From: Chaetorhynchus papuensis
Taxonomy: Eukaryota > Chordata > Aves > Passeriformes > Rhipiduridae
Length of the DNA stretch: 64,000 nucleotides
Reading direction: 5' to 3'
NCBI GenBank assembly: GCA_013396525.1
Contig: VWYX01000660.1
Location: 142,091-206,090, forward strand
Of the stretch, positions 9,005 to 18,868 are shown one piece after another (position 1 is the first letter of the stretch; each line of letters starts with the position of its first letter). A program made the translations under genes and the position numbers. The notes beneath the pieces are model-generated. The model had not been told where the DNA came from. It ran no database searches and saw nothing but the letters and a program-made list of their open reading frames with translations.

Positions 9005-11678
9005 CTGGGGGGACACAGCAGGGATTAGCGGTGTCCCCAGCTCAGCCCCAGTGCAGAGGGGCTTCCCAGGCACACCAACGTTCCCCTTTCAAAGGAAACC
9101 TTCAAATCCCTTTTGAAGGGTTTTTTCCTTGCTGTTGCTCGCTGGGGAATTGCATCCTTGGTCCCGGAGGTCCAGCAAGACCTTCGGGTGCCTCCAATTG
9201 AACCCAGCTGGATTCCGAAGGAAAAGCTTCTGGAAACCCCGCATAAAACGCCCACAGGTTCTTACCTGTGCCACATTGGTGACGAAGAAGGGCAGCCAGG
9301 CCACGAAGAACATGCCCAGGAGGATGCCCAGGGTCAGGCTGGCTTTCAGAGCCTTCTTGCTGTGCTTGTTGGCGAACCTCCTGCTCTCGCTGCCGGCCAG
9401 GGGCTGGCTCGGGGCGTGTGGGACCTGCGGCCGGAGACAGGGAGAGGTGGGCAGCTCTCCCCGGCACCAGCACTGGCCTCTGCCCAAGAAAAGAGGCATT
9501 TGGTGCTCCAGATCCTGCAAAAACCCTGCCAGTAATTCCCTTCTCTGAGGGGCAGGAGCAGGGCACGCACCCCAAGCCCTGAAGCACAAATTAAGAAGAG
9601 GAAGCAATAGAAACCCTCAACCTTGAGAGTATGACTCTACTGTAAAATAGGGTGTTTCTCTTTAGAGAAAAACCCAGCTCAGTCCCTGTGAGGGTAAAGC
9701 TGCCCTAAACAGGCAGCTCCAGCTGCTGATTTCAGCAGCAGCACACTAATTACATTTTAAAAAGCGGGACATGAAATATTTCAGCCTCCAAACACCAGAA
9801 CCCAGCCCTCCATCCATCCCCTCCTGCATTCTAAAATTAAGTGATTATCTCAGCCCTCCGCTGTAATTAAATGATGCCCTGTTGCAACTCAGCTTCGGGC
9901 CCAAAAAGAGAACAAAAATCTCTAAAATGAGATGAAGATGAAAAAGGTTAAAGGATGAAATTTGAGGGTCCCCTGGCTGACACCTTGTTTCTCAGCCAAT
10001 CTGGGGCTTCAAGGAACCTTTTGGGCCTCAGCTGAAAGACAGGGGGATGGATTCTGCTCTTCCATGGCACAGCAAAGCCCCTGAACATCCCCTGATCCCC
10101 TGACTTTTTTTGTGGAGTCAAAAACCTGGCATCCTGTGAGAAAATAAACACTTTATCATACTGTCTGTTTATTCTTTGATTCTCCTTTTTCTTTTGATGG
10201 TCTGGTGCAGCTTATCACATGTGGGGGAGCTGGCCAGAGTCCTGGCTCTGCTCTTGGAGAGAACGAACTAAATCAAGGTACTTAAAGGCAATTAAGTTTG
10301 CCTTTTCCCTGTAGGATATGAGGTCAATAAAGCCTATTACAGGGAATTAAAGCTGTTAGATTTAGTGGCAATTACCTTCTCCTGGAGAAATACAAACAAG
10401 TGCAGCCACGTTTTTGTTATAAAACCCACACACTCCGGTTCCACTGGCGAGTGCACGAGGAGGGGTTTGGCAGCTCCTGTTATAGAGCAGGTAACAAAAA
10501 TAGAAGCTTCTGTTCAAAATAAGGTGCTCTCGGGAATCTGGCATTTGCTATTAGTTAAAATCCTTCTCCCCCGTGTGTCTCACACCCACCACGGCCAAGA
10601 TTTACGAGTGGAAAGTCAGATAAGATTAAACCCCTCGGGGATGACGCCAGCCAAGGGGGGGCGAAACTGCGTTTATTTTGCACGGCTGAGCATTTTTATC
10701 TGAATCTTATTTATTTCTCTGCTTCTGATCACGCTATTTCTGTGCTCACGAGCAGCTCCAGAGCTCTCCATTGCTGAGACAAGGCATGGAGCACCTCAGA
10801 GGATGTCAGGGAAGTGGATGTTGCCCAAAATTTCCCTCCCTGCGCTTGTCAAAGCCGGCTCCGACCCTGAGGTCCATCCTCCATCCAGGAGGCAGAAACA
10901 GCCCAGGCACCCAAATTTGGGGTCTGCCAGAGCAATGTCCCTTTGGGCACCTTACCTGCAGCGTGGCCTCGTCGGCGGTGGCCACGTTGGAGGCGAGGGA
11001 AGCCACCTGCACCGCCTGCTTGCGCGCGGCCAGCAGGATGCGGCAGTAGGTGAAGGAGATGGCGGCGGACGGCAGGAAGAAGGTGAGGCAGGAGGCCACC
11101 AGGGCGTAGGGCAGGCTGACCAGCAGCCGGCACTGGTCCTCGTCCCCGCGGCCGGTGACGTTCAGGGGCCGCACCTCGAACTCCAGCTCGTGCCACCCCA
11201 TCTTGATGGGCAGGAAGGAGGCCAGCGCGGCCAAGGTCCAGGTGGCCAGGATGAGCGCCAGGGCCCTGCAGGACGTCATGCGCAGCTTGTACCGGAGCGG
11301 GGACGTGATGAGCAGGTAGCGGTCCAGGCTGATGACGCAGAGGTTGAGGATGGAGGCGCTGCAGCACATGACGTCGAAGGAGGCCCAGAGGGAGCAGAAG
11401 TCCCCCCGCAGCACCCAGCGGCCGTAGAGCTGGTTGAGCATGGCCGGGGGCATCACCACCAGCCCCACCATCAGGTCCGACATGAACAGGGACACCAGGA
11501 AGTAGTTGGAGGTGTTGCGGAGGGAGCGCTGGCTGACGATGAGGAGGATGAGGAGGAAGTTGCCTGCCGTGGTCAGCAGGATGATGAAGCAGAGGAAGGC
11601 GGCCACCCAGCTGCTGCCCACGAGCAGGGAGTGCTCCCCCAGCACGCTGGCATTGGGGGCCCCCAGGTCCCCCTCCAT
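8612..11678 (-). CDS. HTR6: 5-hydroxytryptamine receptor 6, complete coding region in three exons
   Basis: This encodes a Gs-coupled serotonin receptor of the plasma membrane and neuronal primary cilia that raises cAMP. Joining 11678-10956, 9424-9266 and 9004-8612 gives 424 aa (human 440). Seven membrane segments are visible. Class A and aminergic marks are in place: N40 (1.50), D68 (2.50), D102 (3.32, amine contact), C95 with C183 (extracellular disulfide), DRY 119-121, P203 (5.50), W284 in WLPFF (6.48), N291 (6.55), and NPIIY 319-323. N9 is in an NAS glycosylation sequon. The third-loop KKALKASL motif before TM6 is conserved. The ATG at 11678 gives the expected short N terminus. Exon boundaries match the known three-exon HTR6 structure, and all junctions are phase 0 with GT-AG ends. 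The C-terminal tail after FLPCC is diverged from mammals. The gene is convergent with TMCO4. Confidence 0.96.
9266..9424 (-). CDS. HTR6: HTR6 coding exon 2 (aa 242-294)
   Basis: This exon encodes the distal third intracellular loop and TM6 (GILLGMFFVAWLPFFVTN). The acceptor ccgcag|GTC is at 9425/9424 and the donor CAG|gtaaga at 9266/9265. Its length of 159 bases keeps phase 0. Confidence 0.96.
9425..10955 (-). other. HTR6: HTR6 intron 1
   Basis: A 1531-base GT-AG intron between phase-0 exons. It is AT-richer than the flanking exons. I see no repeat or second gene in it. Confidence 0.9.
10956..11678 (-). CDS. HTR6: HTR6 coding exon 1 (aa 1-241)
   Basis: This exon encodes the N terminus through TM5 and the start of intracellular loop 3, ending DEATLQ. 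The donor CAG|gtaagg lies at 10956/10955. The exon is GC- and CpG-rich. In the antisense direction it contains a long spurious open frame caused by base composition. Confidence 0.96.
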
Positions 11679-12087
11679 GAGGAGCCGGGCGCCGGGCTGG
11701 CTCTGGGGCTGGGGACCTTCTCCGGCGTGGCCTGTGCTACGTGATCATCGCCGGGGCCGGGGAAGGAGGACCAGCTCTCTCCACTCTGTGTCCATCCTCC
11801 CTTCTCTCCTCCTCCTCTCCCTCTCTTCCCCCACTCTCTCTCTTCACTGGCACTCAGGGCAGAGTGACGTTCCCAGGAGCCGATCAGCAGGACCAAGGTT
11901 CCCTCCCCATTACTCACAGCAGATCCTCGTCCCCGTAAATCCCCCTGCTCTGGGATGTCCCTGGATGCTGCTTCGGGATGCTGGGGACGAGCTGGATGGC
12001 AGGATACTCGCGATGCCAGGGATGGCAGGATGCTCTGGATACTCTGATGCTCTGGATGCACTGGACCAGGGAATAATAAGACACCGA

Positions 12088-12245
12088 GATGCTCTGGATG
12101 CTCTGCACTCAGGATACTTTAGATGCTGGGGATGCTCTGCATCCCAGGATATTCCAGATGCCAGGGCTGCTCTGTACCCAGGATACCCTGGATGCTGGGG
12201 ATGCTCTGGACTCCAGGATGCTCCAGATGCTGGGGATGCTCCGGC
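12088..12245. repeat. 34-35 bp minisatellite upstream of HTR6
   Basis: Units built around 'gatgctggggatgctctg' start at 12088, 12122, 12157, 12191 and 12226. More degenerate gatgctctgg-type copies extend upstream to about 11955. The array lies 410-570 bases 5' of the HTR6 start codon. Confidence 0.9.
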
Positions 12246-14122
12246 CCCCCGAGGCTCAGCTCTCACCCCCAGCTGGGCTGGGCTGCCTGCAGAGCTCTGT
12301 CCCCGGGGTCCCCGAGCTCCTCCGTGCCCGACGCTGCCGCTGCTGCAGCCGGAGCCGCCAGGAGCGGCAGAGCAGCCTCAGGCGAGGACCGGGATGCTCC
12401 CAGCCAAGCCCGCCCGGGAGGAGGGATCTCTCCCGCGGCAGAGGTGCGTCCAGCCCGCAGGGAGCTGTGAGAGCGGGTGTGTGCAGGTGCCAGCCCGACT
12501 TTCACCTGCTGCTCTGGACGCACGGCAAAGGATGCAGAAATGCCGTTCGAGGAGGTGGGGCTGGGGGGGAGAGGAGGAGATGAAATGAAGCGCTAATGAA
12601 AACAGGGATCTGGGCTAAACTCCGCAAAGTGGCAGCCGGAGAGTTCCCGCTTCTGCCTTAAAGAGACAGCCCCGTGCTCTGCCTCCCCTGCCACCCCTGC
12701 CATCTGTGCCAGCGCTGGAGCCATGGCTGGAGGGCACCTGGCAGCTGGGCCAGCAGGTCAGTGGCCAAACCTGGCCGGCAGCTCCGAGTTCCAGGCTCCA
12801 TCCTCCACACCGGGCAATAAAAAGCAAAATTTTGCAAAGTCAGATAAAAACCCAACAAACAGCTGCACACAACAGCCCTCAGGAAGCAGCCAGAGGACTC
12901 GCTGGCAGATGCTCCAGCAATCTGCACCAGGGATGGAGGAGCAGACACAAGGGAGATCCTGGCCCCTCTGCTCCAGGGTTATTTGGGCTAGCCTGGGGGC
13001 AGCCCAATTCCCTGCCTGAGGGGCAGTTCTGGACCCTGCCCTTCAGCGAGTGGGAGGCAACACGGGAGAGGAGGCAGCTCAGAAAACCCTTCTGAGTCTC
13101 TGCGTGCTGCTGGGAATTCCGTGCTGCCACCTCCACACCTTGGGGTGCTGGGCAGGGACCGACTGGGGTTTTTTAATCTGCCCATTTTTAATCTGCCCAA
13201 AGGCGGCGTTTTCCCAACAAATGGCTGTGATTGCTGCTGGGGGAGACCAGAGCTGAGGGCAGCGACTCCAGCACATACCAGAGCTGTGCCCCGGCACCCA
13301 CCCTGTGCTCCCAGGGCCAGGCACTGCCAGCTGCTGCCCGTTCCTCCCCAAGTGCCCCCCAAAGCTTTCCTTACCACACTTCCCCGGGGAAGCTGTGCTG
13401 CACATATGGGGTGAGAGCCAGCTGTGCACGACACACCCCCAGCGCTGCCCAACCGCCCACCCCGGGACAGAAACTGGCCTCTTAACCAAGTCCTGCTTTC
13501 CTAATCCCCTTTCCACCAAATTTGTTGTGCTTTTCCCAGTGCCTGGATGGGCATTCCAGGCCTGGAAACCATCTCTGATGGGGAGGTGGAAGGCATGGGG
13601 ACACAGCCCCCTCACACACGGTTATCCCCCCAGGATCTCCGTGGGGGGATCAGGCTGCCACTGGCAAACAGCTGCTGCCACTCGTGCCAGGACAGGCTCT
13701 GCCCTCCCTCTGCTTCCCCAGGACCCTCTCCTTGGATGCTCCCAGCCAAACCTCCCCCGGCCACCTCAGCGTCGCAGTGTGCTGGCAGGAGTCCCGGGGC
13801 AGCGCACGCACACGCCAGGCTCTGATCGCAGCAGGAGGTTTCCTTAGAAAAGCGTTTGCCCCAGGAAACCCTCACTTCCCCGGCCCATCTGTGCTGGGAG
13901 CAGAGAGAAACCCCACCCCGAGCCCACCCTGAGCAGCCTCCCCAGCCAGGATAAGTGAAGGCAGCAGCACAGATTTATCCCAGCTGGATGCACAGTAACG
14001 CTCAGTGAGGAAGTGATGCCACAGTGCAAAGCTGAGCTTCCCTCTCAGCTCTGCTGCATCCCAGCATTAGGAACTGCCCAGTTTGGCTCCAGAGCTTTTG
14101 CTTCTGAGAAGGAGACTGGATC

Positions 14123-14290
14123 AGAATCATGGAATCATGGAATGGTTTGGGTCGGGATGGACCTTAAATCTCATCCACATTCCACACTTTCCACTATCCC
14201 AGGTTGCTTCAAGCCCCGTCCAACCTGGCCTTGGACACTTACAGGGATGGGGCAGCCACAGCTTCTCTGGGCAGCCTCTTCCCAACATCC
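14123..14290 (-). mobile_element. CR1 LINE 3' fragment
   Basis: The reverse complement shows the CR1 3' module ending in a 'ccattccatgattccatgat' type tail. The 'aaggccaggttggacgggg' box is present. It is 5'-truncated near 14290 and moderately diverged. Confidence 0.85.
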
Positions 14291-15193
14291 ACAGCATGTC
14301 CTCCACACGTGGGAGGTTTTGTACACTTGGTTTGGATGTGTTTGCTGGGGAAGTGGATCTGAACTGATCAAAGCAAAATGTGTTTTAAAAACCTGCCTTA
14401 AAATGGGGTCCAAATCCCATTGTCCTGCCATTGTCCCTGCAAAAGCTTCTCCATGCTGGCAGCTCTCCTGGCCTGCCTGTGCTGCAGGGATCATGGACTC
14501 CACCAGCGCTGCCCTCCAGTACCACTGGCAGGAAAAGTAAAACCAGGTTGTCAGCAGCCACCCAAGTGTCAACACAGCCAAAAAAAAATAGTTTGTGACA
14601 GAGAGAGTCAAACTGGGAGCTGAGAGACCTCAGTGAGGACATCCAGGCAGTCCAGGGCTTAACACAGCATCGTCCAGTAGTGCAGTGCACTCTCAGGATG
14701 TCCTTCCAGGCTTTAACTGGGATGGCTCCTTGGGTTTGAATTTGGGCAGGCTCTGGCTGACTACCTCAATCTACGGTTTCATCTGCACACCAGCCCTCCA
14801 CCGCCTGCCTCTGCTGGAGCTCAGGTTGTGTGGAACGGAGGTGGAGACGTCCTGCTCCAAACACCTTGCACTGCAGCTCCTGGACTCTACAGGAACAGCC
14901 CCCTGCTAAATCCAGCCTGTTTCCACTGTACACCAGTAAAAGGGCCCTGTGATGGTGCTCAGTGACCACCATGGGTCTCCATCTTTTTCTGGCTGTCAGG
15001 CAAAGCTCCCTTCCTTGGGAAGACACTGCCCAGCCTAAAAACTTCATGGTAACACACAGAGCACCTCCAGCCCTGCCAGGCCCTCCCTGATCAGCCCACC
15101 CCCTCTGCTGTGGCAATTCCTGCCTTAATGCAAACCCTGTCCCACTTCCCAAAGCGGAGACGTGCTCTCCCAACCTGTGCAGAGCCCCCAGAG

Positions 15194-15249
15194 CCTCAAG
15201 GAGGGGGGCAGTGAGATCTGGCCTCAAGGAGGGGGCAGTGAGAGCTGTC
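15194..15249. repeat. 28-bp tandem duplication
   Basis: Two copies of a unit beginning 'cctcaaggaggg' and continuing 'gcagtgaga' start at 15194 and 15222. Confidence 0.9.
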
Positions 15250-15910
15250 TGCTGGCCCAGCACAGCCCCCAGCCCCTCTGGGGATGGACCTTCCCCAGGG
15301 TCAGCTCAGACCAAGGAGCATCACTGATCATTTCTGAGGGTGCATCCACACCGGCCTGGGCATCAGCGGGACCAGAGGTTTGCAAGGGCACTGCCCTGCC
15401 CAGGGACTGCCTGATCCAGACTCCCTCGGGAAGAGCCCGCTGGCTTCAGCCGAGGTGCTCAGCCCCTCCTCGCCCCCGAAGGGATGGCCAGTCCTGAGCT
15501 CGCCTTCCGAAGCGTTCCCGGGTCCGTGAGCATCTGGATGCCAGGGAACACGCCGGACCAAGACTGTCACCTAGTGGCAACAGCGCCGGAGAAGGTCGCG
15601 TGATCCCACAGATCCCACTGTGATCCCACACGGGTCCCACACAAGCGGGACCCACCACGCCCGGCCACAGCTGCCGCGCAGGCTCCCCGGGCGGGCTCCC
15701 CGGGCCACATGCAGCCCATACGCTCAGTGTTTGGGCTCGGTTTTCCTTCCAGCAGCTCTCTCTCCTCCTTTTCCCAGATGGAATGCAGCAGAAAGCTGCG
15801 GGAACCACGGCTCTCCCCTGCCCGGGACCCTCCGGCACCGCTGCCTGTCCTGGCTGGTGTCCTGGTGTCAGCACTGCCAAAAACCAGACAGGCATCAGAG
15901 CACTGAGCAG

Positions 15911-16910
15911 TGGAAGTCAGAACTAATTTATTTAAGAAAAAAAAAACCCAAAACTTGTCAAAAGGAGGGGGAGGCATCGATTACAAGCTCTGGAAGCTCT
16001 TGTCAGGACAACGCCAAGGAATCAGCTTTATACAACAGAGAGAGAGGGGCAGCAGAGGCCGTGCCCACCCCGACCCCCAGCCCTGCCCGAGCACTCCCTG
16101 CACAGGGACGTTCCAGCCCTCGGCCCCCTTCTCCCTTCTCCCTCCACCACCGTGGAAGCGCAGCAGGGAGAGGGGGAACAGGGCCTGGAACCTCCCCCGG
16201 ACCCCCCCCAGCTCTTGGCCTTCCCCTGCAGCCCCAAAACGTGAAGCCCCAGCGCTCCTGGTCCAAGTCCCTGGTCCCCAGGGAGCAATGTGGTGGCCCT
16301 GGGGACAGCAAGGTAAGGGCTGTCACCACCACGGTTCCTCACACACAGCCCCAGAGGCACATCCTGGGGCAAAACACTCCCCAAGAGCCACCTGATACAA
16401 AGGGTTGGGGTTGGACTAAGATCTGGCAGGTGCCGGGAGCTGAGCCTGTGTGGGCAGGCAGGGAGAGAGGAGGCAGAAGGGATGCTGCTGATCCCACCAG
16501 CCCAGGAGAGATGTGCATCCCTCGTGGGACTGTGGAGAGGCTGCTTCCCTTCTTCCTCCACACTGGGCATGAGGAAAACCCAGCAGGACTCAGAGGGCTC
16601 CCCCCAGGGCCGGGAGCCTGCGGAGAGCCCCGGGATCCCAGCCCAGCCCCTGCTCCCAGCCAGAGCCCCTCGTGCCACTCCTCTCAATATATTATTATTA
16701 TTATGTGCAAGTAGTTTTGCATCAGGAAACGCCGAGCCCTCGGTCTCACCCTGCAGCTCCAGCCTCAGCCCTGCCTGCGCCCCAGAACGTGCCGGGGTGC
16801 CGGGGGGCAAAGCGAGGGCAGCAATGAGACAGGAACCACTCCAGCACCCCCCTCCCTCCCCAAAGCCCGGCCCTCGCACAGCCCTGCCGGGACAGTCCGC
16901 ACGGGCCGGG
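15911..16910 (-). other. NBL1: NBL1 3' untranslated region (predicted)
   Basis: About 1 kb of GC-rich sequence without coding potential follows the NBL1 stop and ends just past a canonical poly(A) signal at 15927-15932. The length is in the range of known NBL1 3'UTRs. The end is inferred from the signal. Confidence 0.6.
15927..15932 (-). terminator. NBL1: Probable NBL1 poly(A) signal (AATAAA)
   Basis: TTTATT on the plus strand reads AATAAA on the minus strand, 978 bases after the NBL1 stop codon. A T-rich run on the minus strand lies just before it. Confidence 0.6.
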
Positions 16911-17165
16911 TCACTCCTCGCCCTCCTCCTCGTGGTGGTGGTGGCTGGAGGCCGGCGGCTCGTCCAGCTCCTGCTGGTGGTGGGGGTAGTGGTGGGGCCC
17001 GGGCCCCTCGTGGGGCATGTTCTCCTCGGCGTTCAGGTACACGTTGAACAGGGCTCCCTCGTGGCTCGGCTCCTTCCCGCACGCCTGGCAGCTGCAGTGC
17101 AGGATCTTCTCCACCAGCTTGTCCACCCTGGGGATCTCCTCGTTGCCTGGGCAGTCCAGCGTCAC
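16911..17165 (-). CDS. NBL1: NBL1 last coding exon (aa 95-178)
   Basis: The exon begins after acceptor cccag at GTG ACG CTG (VTLDCPG). It encodes the last four cysteines of the knot and the His/acidic tail HHYPHHQQ...SHHHHEEEGEE, with the stop at 16911-16913. Confidence 0.97.
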   Translation of the reverse strand: MTLDCPGNEEIPRVDKLVEKILHCSCQACGKEPSHEGALFNVYLNAEENMPHEGPGPHHYPHHQQELDEPPASSHHHHEEEGEE

Positions 17166-18843
17166 CTGGGCGGCGGGACAAGGACATGGAGGGTCAGTGC
17201 TTGGGCTCCTGTGGTGGGAGGCCTGAGCTGCCCCAGGGCCTGCAGATTTGGGGTGTTTTAAGGCAGGTGTGATGGGTTTCTACCCATAGAAACAAACTCC
17301 CGGTCAGTCTGCAAGGTGGGAGTTCTGTGGGAATGTCTCATTCCAGACACTCAGGGAAAATCACAGAATCATCAAGGCAGGAAGAGACCTTCAAGATCGT
17401 TGAGTCCAACCATCAACCCAGCACCACCACAGTCACCTCTAAACCATGGAATCACTGAATCATTAAGATCAGAAAAGACCTCCAAAACCATCAAATCCAA
17501 CTTGGGACCCATTCCCACCTTGTCACCCAGCCCAGAGCCCTGAGTGCCATGTCCAGTCATTCCTTGGACATCTCCAGGGACAGAGACTCCACCACCTCCT
17601 TGGGGAACTTTTTCCAAAGCCTGACCACCCTTTCAGTGATTTTTTTTTTTTCTTGTATCTAATCTGAACCTCCTTTTGGGCAGCCTGAGGCTATTTCCTC
17701 TCCTTCTTTCACTTGAGACACGGCAGAAGAGACCGACCCCCGCCTCATTCCCACCTCACTCCCACCTCCTTTCAGCACCGACTCCAGCAGGACACGGCTC
17801 CCAGGCACTGCTGGCACTGGAATATCGGTGTGACAGCAAAGGCCACCCACAAGACACGATGCCAAGCAGCTCAGGGAGTTTGGACTAAACCCTCTTATCA
17901 AACGTGAGCTGAAAGTGAGGCTGAGAGCTGAGCTGGTTCCCTGTGCTCTGGGCTTCTCCTGGGCACGGGATTATGGCTCTGCCAGGCTCAGAGGTGACAT
18001 GGAACTGTGAGGTCTAAGGATGACTGGCTGTGGGAGGCACTTCTGGACATCAAACACAGCAAAATGTCCCAAGGAGGAGCAGGAGACACAGGGAGCAGTG
18101 GAGAGAGCAGGCATGTGGATAAGCACAGGGCTAAATAATGCAGGGAATGAGATGGGATGGTTCTGTAAACAGAGGGATAACAGAGGGATCATTCAGCAGA
18201 GCTTCCAGCAGCTCCTTCCACCCAGGCATCTCCAGACAGGGTACAGTCACCTGAGAAACACCCTGGAAGGAAACTACGAGTGGGAAAACCCCAGGGAAGG
18301 AGCAGGACTGGCCCTGGAGTGGTGTCAGAGCAGAGCTGAGGCCCCATGGAGCAGAGCAGGATACTCACGATTTCCCACATGGACTGGGCTGGCATGCAGG
18401 AGTCGCAGTGCACCAGGGACTCTGTGGACTGGGGGAAGGTGTTGGGGACGCTGTAGCTGAAACACTGCCCCAGACAGGCCCTGCAGAGACAACAGGAGGG
18501 GTGGGGGCTCAGGGGACGTGCTGCTCTTCCCAGCAAAGGCAGAGGGGATCTGACCTTCCTCTGAGGCAGACAGAGGCAGGACACCGTGCCTGGCTTCTTG
18601 TGCAGGTGACAGTCCCCAGAGGCACTCCAGTGCCACCAGCTGCCTCCAGTCCTGGCCTGAGGTGGATCTTTACCTGTTCTGGATGGATTTGGACTCGCAG
18701 CCGCTGTGCCCCACGATCTGGGTGATGTTCTTGGCCTCGCACCAGGCGCTCTTGTCTGGGAAGAGGGCAAGCTTGTTTATGGGTGGTGGAGCAGCCAGGA
18801 GCAGCGCTGGGAACAGGGCCCCCACCACGAACCATAACATCAT
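16911..18843 (-). CDS. NBL1: NBL1 / DAN, secreted BMP antagonist, three coding exons
   Basis: This encodes neuroblastoma suppressor of tumorigenicity 1 (DAN), a secreted cystine-knot protein that binds and blocks BMP/GDF ligands. Joining 18843-18674, 18480-18369 and 17165-16911 gives 178 aa (human about 181). A signal peptide (aa 1 to about 17) precedes the DAN/CTCK domain. The domain has ten cysteines: C35, C49, C59, C63, C82, C85, C99, C118, C120 and C123. One N-glycosylation sequon lies at N39 (NIT). The segment PINKLALFPDKSAWCEAKNI is nearly invariant with mammals. The C-terminal tail (about 128-178) is His- and Glu-rich and diverged. The tandem ATG ATG at 18843-18838 fits the conserved MML start. 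An upstream in-frame extension is possible (see findings). It lies downstream of MICOS10 on the same strand, as in human. Confidence 0.97.
17348..17712 (-). mobile_element. CR1 LINE 3' fragment in NBL1 intron
   Basis: The reverse complement carries blocks typical of a CR1 subfamily distinct from most copies in this window: 'aggttcagattagatacaag'-like, 'aaagttccccaaggaggtgg', and a 3' part with 'gatcttgaaggtctcttcc' and a 'tgattctgtgatt' tail. A second tail-like 'ccatggaatcactgaatcat' lies inside it at about 17443, so two overlapping insertions are possible. Confidence 0.8.
18369..18480 (-). CDS. NBL1: NBL1 middle coding exon (aa 57-94)
   Basis: This exon encodes ACLGQCFSYSVPNTFPQ through SMWEI. 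The acceptor ctgcag is at 18481-18482 and the donor ATC|gtgagt at 18369/18368. The split arginine codon (AG|G) joins it to the preceding exon. Confidence 0.97.
18674..18843 (-). CDS. NBL1: NBL1 first coding exon (aa 1-56 plus two bases)
   Basis: This exon encodes the signal peptide and the start of the DAN domain. The donor AG|gtaaag is at 18674/18673. The exon probably starts at 18868, after acceptor gtgtccag, leaving 25 bases before the ATG. Confidence 0.96.
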
Positions 18844-18868
18844 GGCCAGCTCTGCCAAAATCCTACAC

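Larger units (their letters stand above)
10950..12560. promoter_or_regulatory. HTR6: CpG-rich region covering HTR6 exon 1 and 5' flank
   Basis: CpG dinucleotides are dense across exon 1 (10956-11678) and again at about 12240-12560. The minisatellite in between is CpG-poor. This is a likely promoter region for HTR6, judged by composition only. Confidence 0.5.
11679..15910. other. HTR6 upstream region and HTR6-NBL1 spacer
   Basis: The first 0.9 kb is the GC-rich 5' flank/5'UTR of HTR6 with a minisatellite. The rest holds one CR1 fragment and a 28-bp duplication. No open frame here has a recognisable product. The HTR6 transcription start cannot be placed from sequence. Confidence 0.6.

Noticed and set aside
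10803..11744. 313-codon plus-strand open frame rich in Gly, Glu, Gln and His
   Set aside because: It is the antisense shadow of the CpG-rich HTR6 exon 1.
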